From assembly GCF_035515035.1 (NCBI RefSeq), contig NZ_DATJCA010000068.1, forward strand, positions 34,248 through 98,247: a stretch of DNA of 64,000 nucleotides, given 5' to 3'. The position numbers and the translations under genes are program-made. Under the pieces are notes generated by a model. It did not search any database, was not told the origin of the DNA, and was given only the letters and a program-made list of their open reading frames with translations. The stretch comes from Gelidibacter sp035515035. GTDB taxonomy: Bacteria > Bacteroidota > Bacteroidia > Flavobacteriales > Flavobacteriaceae. How positions within the stretch are numbered: position 1 is the first letter of the stretch; every line of letters starts with the position of its first letter. Of this stretch, positions 25,188 through 33,401 are shown in pieces.

Positions 25188-27038
25188 TTAAAACTCAATG
25201 ATCATCGAAGTTTTTCCTTCAACAGTCAAAGTATTTTCCAAAGATATTCTTTCTTGAGACAACATTTCCTTGCCATTCGTTGCTGAACCAATCATTTCAC
25301 CAAAGCGTTTCAAATCTAATGTTTGAACTTCAGGATTGTTATTGATAATTACCATCACTTTATCGTCAGAATTATATCTAAAATACACATAGACATTATT
25401 CTCTGGAACAAAGTGCATCGTTTTACCCGAATGGATCACCGATTTCGATTTTCGCCAGTTAAAAACTTTCTTTGAAAATTCGAAATATTCGGTTTGTTCA
25501 GCCGTTCTTCCTTCTGGGGTAAAAGCATTCATTGGATCGCCTTCCCATCCACCAGGAAAATCGCGTCTTATATCACCATCACCTTTTAAATCCTTATTTC
25601 CCAACATGCCCAATTCGTCACCGTAATAAACTTGAGGAATCCCACGGACAGTGGCAATAAGTGTCATGATCATTTTGTAGGTGCGGACATCAGACCCATA
25701 AATTTCATTGATCCGATTGGTATCATGATTACCAGCAAACACAAACATATTGTTGATGTCTGGATATAGAAAATCATTGACAAAGTTTTCATAAGCTCTG
25801 ATCATCCCTTTATCCCAACCCTGTTCATCTTCTGCAAACATTTTCAGAATCGCGTCGTGAAGTGTAAAATCCATGACGGTTGGTAAATGGGAATTGAAAT
25901 TATCAATTGCTCCAATTTTACTATCCTTTTGCCAATACGCCATTTGTGCCTGATTGTGCATCCACACTTCTCCAGCAATGTTGAAATTAGGATATTCGTC
26001 CATAATCGCTTTGGTCCATTTGGCAATTCCTTCCTTATCATTATAAGAATAGGTATCTACCCGGAATCCGTCCAGATCAGCGTATTCTACCCACCAAATG
26101 GCGTTTTGGATCATATAGTTCAAGGCCAAAGGGTTTTTCTGATTGATGTCTGGCATAGTCGTATCAAACCAACCGTCCATACACGCTTCCTTATCGGCTT
26201 CAGAGGCGTTGGAATCAAACTGCGTGGTCATTCTGTAACTACTTCTTTGAAATCCATTTTCCCCATGTTCCCAATAATGGATCCAATCTTTAGATGGCAA
26301 ATCCTGGATCATCCAATGCTTACTTCCCCAATGATTGGTTACATAATCCATGAGGAGTTTCATATCGCGCTTGTGCATTTCTGATGCCAATCGCTGGTAA
26401 TCCTCATTCGTTCCAAAGCGCGGATCAATTTTATAATAATCGCTCTGTGCGTAGGTGTGATACGAATAAATGGGCTCATTGTCTTCCAAAAGAGGCGTGC
26501 TCCAAATTGCCGTCACACCTAAGTCGTCTAAATAATCCAAATGGTCAATGATACCCTGAATATCGCCACCATGACGTCCGGAAAGCTCCTCCCGATTCAC
26601 TTTTTCAACGGTATCATCCGTACTATCGTTATCTGGATTTCCATTGGCAAACCGATCTGGCATAATCAAATAAATCAAATCACTGGAATCGAAACCTTTT
26701 CTTAAGGCAGAATTCTCACGACGCGATTTTAACTCATACGGTCTTGTTTCAAGAACTTTATTGTCCTTTGAAAATTGAAGCTCATAGGTGCCAGGATTTA
26801 TGTTCTTGGTATTGATGGTTATAAACAGATAGTTGGTATTTTCGGTTTTTTTGATATCGGTAATTTGAATGGTGTTTGAAAACGCCACGTCATAATGTGC
26901 GATTTCCTTACCATAAACCATCAATTGAAGTTCTGGATTATGCATTTCTGACCACCAAAAAGGAGGTTCAATTTTTTCTACTTGCGAAAAAAGTGTCATG
27001 CTTAAAAGTAGTATTAAAATGCTCAATAAGTTCTTCAT
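25188..27038 (-). CDS. GH13 cyclomaltodextrinase/neopullulanase, exported
   Basis: A 616-residue GH13 enzyme with signal peptide (residues 1-19, ending TLFSQ). The N-terminal domain (about 22-105) with PPFWWSEMHNPELQLMVYG is the Cyc-maltodext_N module of the Flavobacterium sp. 92 cyclomaltodextrinase type; a short all-beta C-terminal domain ends the protein. Nucleophile D328 (GFRVD), acid/base E357 (AGEVWM), D439 (NHD). Expected to open cyclodextrins or cut pullulan and linear maltodextrins in the periplasm, comparable in role to Bacteroides SusA. It lies 48 bases downstream of the GH65 gene. Confidence 0.94.
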   Translation of the reverse strand: MKNLLSILILLLSMTLFSQVEKIEPPFWWSEMHNPELQLMVYGKEIAHYDVAFSNTIQITDIKKTENTNYLFITINTKNINPGTYELQFSKDNKVLETRPYELKSRRENSALRKGFDSSDLIYLIMPDRFANGNPDNDSTDDTVEKVNREELSGRHGGDIQGIIDHLDYLDDLGVTAIWSTPLLEDNEPIYSYHTYAQSDYYKIDPRFGTNEDYQRLASEMHKRDMKLLMDYVTNHWGSKHWMIQDLPSKDWIHYWEHGENGFQRSSYRMTTQFDSNASEADKEACMDGWFDTTMPDINQKNPLALNYMIQNAIWWVEYADLDGFRVDTYSYNDKEGIAKWTKAIMDEYPNFNIAGEVWMHNQAQMAYWQKDSKIGAIDNFNSHLPTVMDFTLHDAILKMFAEDEQGWDKGMIRAYENFVNDFLYPDINNMFVFAGNHDTNRINEIYGSDVRTYKMIMTLIATVRGIPQVYYGDELGMLGNKDLKGDGDIRRDFPGGWEGDPMNAFTPEGRTAEQTEYFEFSKKVFNWRKSKSVIHSGKTMHFVPENNVYVYFRYNSDDKVMVIINNNPEVQTLDLKRFGEMIGSATNGKEMLSQERISLENTLTVEGKTSMIIEF

Positions 27039-27086
27039 TCCATCTCATTTTTGAAATTTTGAAATTACAATTGGATAACGCTTAGT

Positions 27087-29393
27087 TTAGACGGTGACTA
27101 CATCATTCGGATTTATGGTCACTTTTTTTCCATGGACCAAAATGTCCATAGCTTCATTGCCTTCCAATTCAAATTTCGTTTCGGTTTTACCAACGCTTAT
27201 TTCAAGAATCTGATTCCTAAAGTTAATTTTAAAGGCATAAGAATCCCATTGCTCAGGGATTTTAGGCTCAAAAGAAAGTTTGTTATCAATAACGCGCATG
27301 CCGCCAAAACCCTCTACAATACTCATCCAAGTGCCCGCCATGGAGGTGATGTGCAATCCTTCTTCCACCTCGTGGTTGTAATCGTCCAAATCCAAACGTG
27401 ACGTACGCAAATAAAACTGGTAAGCCTGTTCCATTCTGCCCAATTTTGCTGCCTGAATACTGTGTACACATGGCGACAAGGAACTTTCATGGACGGTAAA
27501 CGGCTCGTAAAAATCAAAATGACGTTCCAGTTCGTCTATTGAAAATTGATCCTCAAAGAAATAGAAACTTTGAAGTGTATCCGCCTGTTTGATGTATGGC
27601 GAGCGCAAAATTCGATCCCAAGACCAAACTTGGTTGATTGGACGCTCTGATTTTGGTAAATCTTTTACCGTAATCAACTCCTTATCCAAAAACCCGTCCT
27701 GTTGTAAATACACTTGATGTTCTTCTGAGTATGGAAAGAACATTTTGGAAGCAATCTCTTTCCAATCTGATAGTTCGCTATCTAAAAGCTTCGTTTTGCC
27801 TACCACACGTTTCAAATCTGAAGCATAGTCATCCTTCATTTTGGAAATGATGTCCAAGGTATAATTTAGGCACCACTGTGCGATATAATTGGTGTGGAAA
27901 TTATTATTGATATTGTTTTCGTATTCATTCGGACCTGTTACGCCCAAGATCACATACTTATTCTTATCGGTCGAAAAGGTTGCGCGCTGCTTCCAAAAAC
28001 GGGCAATGGCAATTAACACTTCCAATCCTTTTTCTGGGATATAACTGAAATCGCCAGTATAGCGGTGGTAATTGAAAATTGCAAAGGCGATGGCACCGTT
28101 ACGATGGATTTCCTGAAAGGTAATTTCCCATTCGTTGTGGCATTCTTCACCATTCATCGTGACCATTGGATAGAGTGCAGCACCATCTTTAAATCCGAGT
28201 TTTTCCGCATTTTCAATGGCTTTTTCCAAGTGATTATAACGATAAGTCAATAAATTCCTGGCCACTTCTTGATCTTTGGTAGCCATATAAAATGGAATAC
28301 AATACGCTTCGGTATCCCAATAGGTGCTACCGCCGTATTTTTCACCGGTGAAGCCTTTCGGACCAATATTTAAACGGGCATCCTTACCTAAATAAGTATG
28401 ATTGAGTTGCATGATATTAAAACGAATCCCTTGTTGTGCTCGGACATCGCCTTCAATAGTGATGTCTGACATCTTCCAAATTTTTGCCCAAGCTTCTTTT
28501 TGGTCTTTAAGCATGTGATCAAAGCCAAGTTTTAAGGCTTTGGTCAAGGTTTTCTTTGCGATCGAAACCAAGTCGCTTTTGTCATGATAGCGATCGACGG
28601 TATAGCCTCCGAATTTTGTCATGGTCAAAGTCTCTCCCTTGTCTACTTTTGAACTGTATTCAAAAGCGATGGTTTTCTCTGTCTTTTTAATAGTATGGGT
28701 GTCATTTAAAACTTTCCCGTTCAGAGACAGTTGGGTCTGCATGGCAGTACAGACATGGAAATTAGTGATCATGGTGTGCGATACAATATATGCTTGATCG
28801 TCATCAGAATCAACACTTAAAATATTCCAGAATTTATCATCCCAATTGCTGTCTTCATTGGTGATTCCGGCATCGAGATAAGGCTCAAAAACTATTTGGG
28901 CATCATTATTTAAAGGCGTTACATTGTATTGAATGACGCCAACCTCATCCATCTCCAAACTTAAAAATCGTTTGGTTTCCACTTTAAGTTCGATGGAATT
29001 TTGAAGCGTTACCTCAAAACTTCTGGACAACCAGCCCTCTTTCATATTGAGTTCCCTTCTAAATTCCCGCACCTCTTTACATGCTGCCAAATCCAAGACT
29101 TCACCGTTGACCGTGACATTGATTCCTATCCAATTTGGAGCGTTGAGCACTTTGGCAAAGTATTCCGGATATCCGTTTTTCCACCAGCCTACTCGGGTTT
29201 TATCTGGATAATAAACACCGGCAACATAACTGCCCTGAAAGGTATTTCCTGAATAGTGCTCTTCAAAATTGGCGCGTTGACCCATGGCTCCATTACCAAT
29301 ACTAAAAATACTTTCTGATGATTTGACACGCTCGGCATCAAAGCCTTCTTCTATAATAGACCAATTGTCTGGTACGATATAATCTTGATTCAT
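27087..29393 (-). CDS. GH65 phosphorylase, probably maltose phosphorylase
   Basis: A 768-residue GH65 protein with the N-terminal beta-sandwich, an (alpha/alpha)6 barrel and a C-terminal beta sheet. No signal peptide, so cytoplasmic. The block NGEECHNEWEITFQEIHR (414-431) is the signature of maltose phosphorylases and contains the general acid; GPKGFTGEKYGGSTYWDTE (344-362) is the second conserved patch. It would split maltose with phosphate into glucose and beta-glucose 1-phosphate. The next gene encodes beta-phosphoglucomutase, the enzyme needed for that product. Trehalose or kojibiose phosphorylase is the alternative, less likely in this locus. Confidence 0.93.
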   Translation of the reverse strand: MNQDYIVPDNWSIIEEGFDAERVKSSESIFSIGNGAMGQRANFEEHYSGNTFQGSYVAGVYYPDKTRVGWWKNGYPEYFAKVLNAPNWIGINVTVNGEVLDLAACKEVREFRRELNMKEGWLSRSFEVTLQNSIELKVETKRFLSLEMDEVGVIQYNVTPLNNDAQIVFEPYLDAGITNEDSNWDDKFWNILSVDSDDDQAYIVSHTMITNFHVCTAMQTQLSLNGKVLNDTHTIKKTEKTIAFEYSSKVDKGETLTMTKFGGYTVDRYHDKSDLVSIAKKTLTKALKLGFDHMLKDQKEAWAKIWKMSDITIEGDVRAQQGIRFNIMQLNHTYLGKDARLNIGPKGFTGEKYGGSTYWDTEAYCIPFYMATKDQEVARNLLTYRYNHLEKAIENAEKLGFKDGAALYPMVTMNGEECHNEWEITFQEIHRNGAIAFAIFNYHRYTGDFSYIPEKGLEVLIAIARFWKQRATFSTDKNKYVILGVTGPNEYENNINNNFHTNYIAQWCLNYTLDIISKMKDDYASDLKRVVGKTKLLDSELSDWKEIASKMFFPYSEEHQVYLQQDGFLDKELITVKDLPKSERPINQVWSWDRILRSPYIKQADTLQSFYFFEDQFSIDELERHFDFYEPFTVHESSLSPCVHSIQAAKLGRMEQAYQFYLRTSRLDLDDYNHEVEEGLHITSMAGTWMSIVEGFGGMRVIDNKLSFEPKIPEQWDSYAFKINFRNQILEISVGKTETKFELEGNEAMDILVHGKKVTINPNDVVTV

Positions 29394-29448
29394 TTGTTAT
29401 AATTATTAAGCTATTCCGAGGATTGAAATAATATGACGATCTTATTAT

Positions 29449-29534
29449 GAGATTCCTTCACTTCGTTCGGAATGACGTTTAGTGGTTTATTTGTTTTTAT
29501 TAACTGCAAGGGACGCAAAGCTATTCGCAAAGGG
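29449..29534. repeat. Repeat-like sequences between pgmB and GH65 genes
   Basis: Two sequences in the 192-base gap. GAGATTCC followed by GGAATGAC (29449-29476) is a hairpin (ATTCC/GGAAT) around CTTCACTTCGTTC. GCAAGGGACGCAAAG and TTCGCAAAGGG (29506-29534) repeat a GCAAAG-type unit. Both resemble short dispersed repeats that I recall from Bacteroidota genomes; no second copy lies in this window, so the repeat status is from memory. Confidence 0.5.
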
Positions 29535-29585
29535 TCGGCAATGAAGTTGTTCCTGTTTGTTACTATTCTTTCTTAATACTATGCA

Positions 29586-30242
29586 CTATCTGCTGATTAA
29601 CTCGTTTAAAAAATCAATATCGATTTCCGTAAAATCGGTAAAGACATAATCTGCTTCATGAAGTATGTCTTTTTCGCCAATTCCAATGGAAATCATTCCG
29701 GCATTATTTGCAGCTTGAATTCCCGCCACCGCATCTTCAAAAACCACACAGTGTTCGTTTGGAACATTTAAATGTTCTGCCGCTTTTAAAAATACTTCCG
29801 GATCTGGTTTGCCTTTAGTGACGTCATTCCCATCTACGATAATGTCAAATTTTTCGAGGATATTGACTTTTTCCAAGATCATTCTTGCATTTTTACTTGC
29901 AGAACCCAAAGCGATATGTTGCTTTTTATCCCTAAGAAAATCTAAAGTTTTGGCGACATCAGGAAGAATTTCCTGTTCGTCCATTTTATCTATATAAGTC
30001 AGATAATCAGTATTCTTAAGCGCCATGAGATTTGCAAATTCAGCTTCGGTAATTGTTTTATTCCCCCAAGCGAGGATTTTTTCCAATGATTTGACTCTGC
30101 TGACACCTTTCAATTGCTCGTTTTGCTGCTTTGTAAAATCAACACCAATAGTAGCTGCCAATTTCTTCCAAGCTAAAAAATGATATTTTGCAGTGTCCAC
30201 AATGACGCCGTCAAGGTCGAATATGAATGCTTTTTTAGTCAT
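29586..30242 (-). CDS. pgmB: Beta-phosphoglucomutase
   Basis: A 218-residue HAD-superfamily enzyme that converts beta-glucose 1-phosphate to glucose 6-phosphate through a phospho-Asp. Motif I is FDLDGVIVD (D9 nucleophile, D11 acid/base); the cap domain follows; motif II Ser and motif III Lys are in LGSASKNA; motif IV is VVFEDAVAGIQAA. Cytoplasmic. Its start overlaps the end of the MFS transporter gene by 8 bases, and the GH65 phosphorylase gene follows, so import, phosphorolysis and isomerisation are encoded together. Confidence 0.95.
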   Translation of the reverse strand: MTKKAFIFDLDGVIVDTAKYHFLAWKKLAATIGVDFTKQQNEQLKGVSRVKSLEKILAWGNKTITEAEFANLMALKNTDYLTYIDKMDEQEILPDVAKTLDFLRDKKQHIALGSASKNARMILEKVNILEKFDIIVDGNDVTKGKPDPEVFLKAAEHLNVPNEHCVVFEDAVAGIQAANNAGMISIGIGEKDILHEADYVFTDFTEIDIDFLNELISR

Positions 30243-31770
30243 TTGTTATTGTATTTACTTTGTCGTTTACCAATAGTGAAAGGATACCTGCCAAAATCAT
30301 CGAGCAGCCCCCAATCAATAAGGCATAAATAGGTTCGTTGTTGAAAAATTTAGACACCAAAAATCCAAGGATTGAAGCGGCCACCAATTGCGGAATCACA
30401 ATAAAGAAGTTGAACACGCCCATATAGTAGCCCATTTTGGAGGCGGGAAGCGCCCCTGAAAGCATGGCATAAGGCACAGATAAAATACTGGCCCAAGCAA
30501 TTCCCACACCAATCATTGGCAACCATTCAATAGTGAAGGTTGTTGGATTGGTAATAAAATAGAGTGACATCATTCCAAGTCCGCCCGCTACCAAAGCCAA
30601 GAAATGTGTAAATTTTCGGCTGGTTGCTTTTGCCAATAAAGGCAATAAGAACGCTACTGCAGCAGCGATAATATTGTAGTTAGCGAACATCTCACCTACT
30701 TGGTTTGCACCGGTATTGTATGCTAAGGACGTGGTATCCGTAGTTTGATAAATATGTTCAGTTACCGCAGCCGTGGCGTAAATCCACATTGAAAATAATG
30801 AGAACCAAGAGAAAAACTGCACCCAAGCCAATTGCTTCATGACCTTTGGCATCATTTGAAAATCATTCACAATGTTTACAAAACCATTTCTGGTTTTATT
30901 GGTTTGCAAATACCCTGAAATAATCAGTGCGATCCCTCCAAAAGTGATCAATCCTAACGTAAGAACATAGAGATCCTTTTTCAAATCGTAGGTATAAACC
31001 AAATAACTGGAGATCAAACCCACGATCAAAATGATGATGCCTTTGCTCAGATGCGATTTTCCGTTTTTTTGGTACCATTCTTCAGAAAAACTTTCCCTGA
31101 CAGGTTTAAATTCCTTTTCCTGTTCTTCAAAAACTTTCATTTCTTCAGGCGTGTATTCTTTAGATCTTATCACTGTCCACAGAACAGCAAGAAAAAAAGC
31201 AATACCACCAATGTAAAACGAATACTTGACCGAATCAGGAATAATCCCCTCTGGCGCCGTATTGGCCACTCCCATATACGTTAGCATTAATGGCAGTTTG
31301 GAAGCTACATAAGCGCCAATACCAATGAAAAAACTTTGCATGGCAAATCCTTTGGTGCGTTGTTCTTCTGGAAGATTATCTCCAACAAAGGCACGAAATG
31401 GTTCCATGGAGACATTTATAGAAGCATCCAATATCCAGAGCATTCCTGCTGCCACCCACAAAACGGGAGAATTGGGCATCACAAACAAAGCCAATGAGGC
31501 AAAAATTGCCCCAACCAAGAAATAAGGCCGGCGACGTCCCAAACGGGAATGCCAAGTCTTATCACTTAAATAGCCAATAATGGGCTGGACAATTAAACCC
31601 GTCAATGGCGCAGCCACCCAAAGGATTGGAATATCATCAATCTCAGCTCCTAAAGTTTGGAAAATACGGCTAACGTTAGCATTTTGTAGGGCAAAGCCCA
31701 TTTGGATTCCTAAAAACCCGAAACTCATGTTCCAGATTTCCCAAAATCCAAGCGTACGCTTTTTCATCAT
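30235..31770 (-). CDS. SLC45-type MFS sugar transporter
   Basis: A 511-residue inner-membrane carrier with about 12 membrane segments. GYLSDKTWHSRLGRRRPYFLVG is the MFS loop 2-3 signature in the form used by the SLC45/sucrose-maltose group, and FWEIWNMSFGFLGIQMGFALQNANVSRIF near the start is typical of it. Its place ahead of pgmB and the maltose phosphorylase gene points to maltose or short maltodextrins as substrate. First gene of the large minus-strand operon; a second ATG lies one codon in. Confidence 0.92.
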   Translation of the reverse strand: MMKKRTLGFWEIWNMSFGFLGIQMGFALQNANVSRIFQTLGAEIDDIPILWVAAPLTGLIVQPIIGYLSDKTWHSRLGRRRPYFLVGAIFASLALFVMPNSPVLWVAAGMLWILDASINVSMEPFRAFVGDNLPEEQRTKGFAMQSFFIGIGAYVASKLPLMLTYMGVANTAPEGIIPDSVKYSFYIGGIAFFLAVLWTVIRSKEYTPEEMKVFEEQEKEFKPVRESFSEEWYQKNGKSHLSKGIIILIVGLISSYLVYTYDLKKDLYVLTLGLITFGGIALIISGYLQTNKTRNGFVNIVNDFQMMPKVMKQLAWVQFFSWFSLFSMWIYATAAVTEHIYQTTDTTSLAYNTGANQVGEMFANYNIIAAAVAFLLPLLAKATSRKFTHFLALVAGGLGMMSLYFITNPTTFTIEWLPMIGVGIAWASILSVPYAMLSGALPASKMGYYMGVFNFFIVIPQLVAASILGFLVSKFFNNEPIYALLIGGCSMILAGILSLLVNDKVNTITND

Positions 31771-32075
31771 AGTATGTTTATATTAATACTATTGATAAGC
31801 GATAAAACTTATCAAAACTTATTTGTTAAGAAGTGAAAATAAAGTTTTGATTATGTGGTAAAGATAGTAAAGTTTTTAAATCTGCAATACATTTTTGATG
31901 CTACAGTAATTTCTTTCGGGCATTCCATTCTATTTCCTAGAGTTGATATGGGACGAAACGACTAACGTTTATGACGTTGATTCTGTCGTACTACTATTTT
32001 GTATATCACCCTGCCCCTTAACCCTTTACGTGAGCTGTTATTGATCTTTCTTGTTCTTTGCAGTAGAAAGTCTTC
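31771..32075. promoter_or_regulatory. Upstream region of the glucan operon with inverted repeat
   Basis: This 305-base gap between the LacI gene and the MFS gene carries no gene. A perfect 8-bp inverted repeat, TTGATAAG (31792-31799) and CTTATCAA (31808-31815) with spacer CGATAAAA, lies 22 bases before the MFS start. It could be an operator or a 5'-leader hairpin. It does not look like the LacI-type palindrome at 33277. No clear TAnnTTTG promoter element was found on the minus strand. Confidence 0.4.
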
Positions 32076-33116
32076 TTATTTTGTCGAATTTCTTTCAACG
32101 AGTTCAGTTTCAATAACAATTGTGGTATAGCGCTCTTCCTCATCATCACGCTCAAGATTGTCTATCAGCAGTTTTGCTGCGGCCTCCCCCATTTCCTGAC
32201 CATGTTGACTTACCGTCGTCAAACTGGGGGTAGCATGCTTAGAAAGCACCCCATCAGTAAAGCCAATAAACTGAATATCTTCTGGGATTTTCATGTCCAG
32301 ATTACGAGCCACTTTCATGGCTATAATGGCATACAGCTCATTCACTGCAAAAACACCATCGATATTTTGATTATTCTTAAACAAGCCTTCAATCTCCCTT
32401 TCCAAAGACTCTAAATGGTCTTCAGAGACCAATTCGTCATCTACTTTTAGAATTAAATTTGTATCTGGAGTAATTTCATAGGCCTCTAAAGCTTCCAAAT
32501 AGCCCTGAGTTCTTAGTTTTCCAACGCTAACATAATCTTTCGTAGTAATAATGGCCACATTTTTACAACCATTGGACAGCAATTTTGCCACCGCATTTTT
32601 TGAGCCTTTTAAATCATCAATGATCACTTTATCACAGTGGATCTCATTCACTATACGGTCGAACATCACAATAGGCATCCCTTGGTTAATGGTTTCCTTA
32701 AAATGATGGTAATCTTGTTGTTGTAACGTTTCCTTCGCAATGGAAAGAATAAACCCGTCAATACTGCCATTGGCCAACATTTGCATGTTGATCACCTCTT
32801 TATCAAAGGACTCATTGGAAAGCCCGATAATTACGTTATAGCCTCTTTTATTTGCGACCAACTCAATGCCCCTGATGACTTTGGAAAAAAAATGATGCAC
32901 GATTTCAGGAATAATAACCCCGATGGTTTTAGTTTTTCGGTTTTTAAGACTTAGTGCGATGTTATTGGGCCTATAATTGTAAAGTTTGGCAAAAGCCTGT
33001 ACTTTTTGTCGGGTGTCCTCACTAATTTCAATACTGTCTCTCAACGCTTTAGACACTGTTGAAATGGAGACATCCAATTCTCGTGCTATTTGTTTTAAAG
33101 TGATTTTCTTTTTCAT
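32076..33116 (-). CDS. LacI-family regulator of the alpha-glucan locus
   Basis: A 346-residue LacI/GalR regulator. The HTH is TLKQIARELDVSISTVSKAL (residues 5-24), followed by the hinge helix with RPNNIALSLKN and a periplasmic-binding-protein-like sensor (about 60-340). It lies between the minus-strand enzyme operon and the divergent susC gene. In the divergent gap a perfect 14-bp palindrome fits a LacI-family operator. The inducer is probably maltose or a related sugar, which is inference from context. Here it stands in for SusR, the regulator of the Bacteroides starch system. Confidence 0.94.
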   Translation of the reverse strand: MKKKITLKQIARELDVSISTVSKALRDSIEISEDTRQKVQAFAKLYNYRPNNIALSLKNRKTKTIGVIIPEIVHHFFSKVIRGIELVANKRGYNVIIGLSNESFDKEVINMQMLANGSIDGFILSIAKETLQQQDYHHFKETINQGMPIVMFDRIVNEIHCDKVIIDDLKGSKNAVAKLLSNGCKNVAIITTKDYVSVGKLRTQGYLEALEAYEITPDTNLILKVDDELVSEDHLESLEREIEGLFKNNQNIDGVFAVNELYAIIAMKVARNLDMKIPEDIQFIGFTDGVLSKHATPSLTTVSQHGQEMGEAAAKLLIDNLERDDEEERYTTIVIETELVERNSTK

Positions 33117-33276
33117 ATTAACCTATCGTCAAAAAATGGCATTTAACCGCCGATAATGTAATTATAATTAACTACAAATTCAATAGCGAAAACTAAAGGT
33201 ATGGCATTGTTACTAAATTCGTGATTTTTTGGTTATATTTAAATCATTCCCCCCAAATAGAAAAAAGTTGTCAACA

Positions 33277-33290
33277 CGAAAACGTTTTCG
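33277..33290. promoter_or_regulatory. LacI-type operator palindrome
   Basis: CGAAAACGTTTTCG is a perfect 14-bp palindrome with the central CG and flanking A/T runs expected of LacI/GalR operators. It lies 112 bases before the susC start and 160 bases before the regulator start. A half-like copy, AGCGAAAACT, lies at 33185-33194. The near-consensus -7 element TAAGTTTA at 33337-33344 (consensus TAnnTTTG) would place the operator upstream of the susC promoter, so the regulator might act as activator there; this is tentative. Confidence 0.75.
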
Positions 33291-33401
33291 CTATGAATAT
33301 GACAATGTTATTTCCGAAATCCATTTATTATTTATTTAAGTTTAACCCAAGAAGTGAAAATAAAAGTGAATTATTAACACAATCAACTTTAAAAATCGTG
33401 T

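Noticed and set aside
27132..29252. Several plus-strand open frames opposite the GH65 gene
   Set aside because: They are mirror frames of a long, well-conserved gene.
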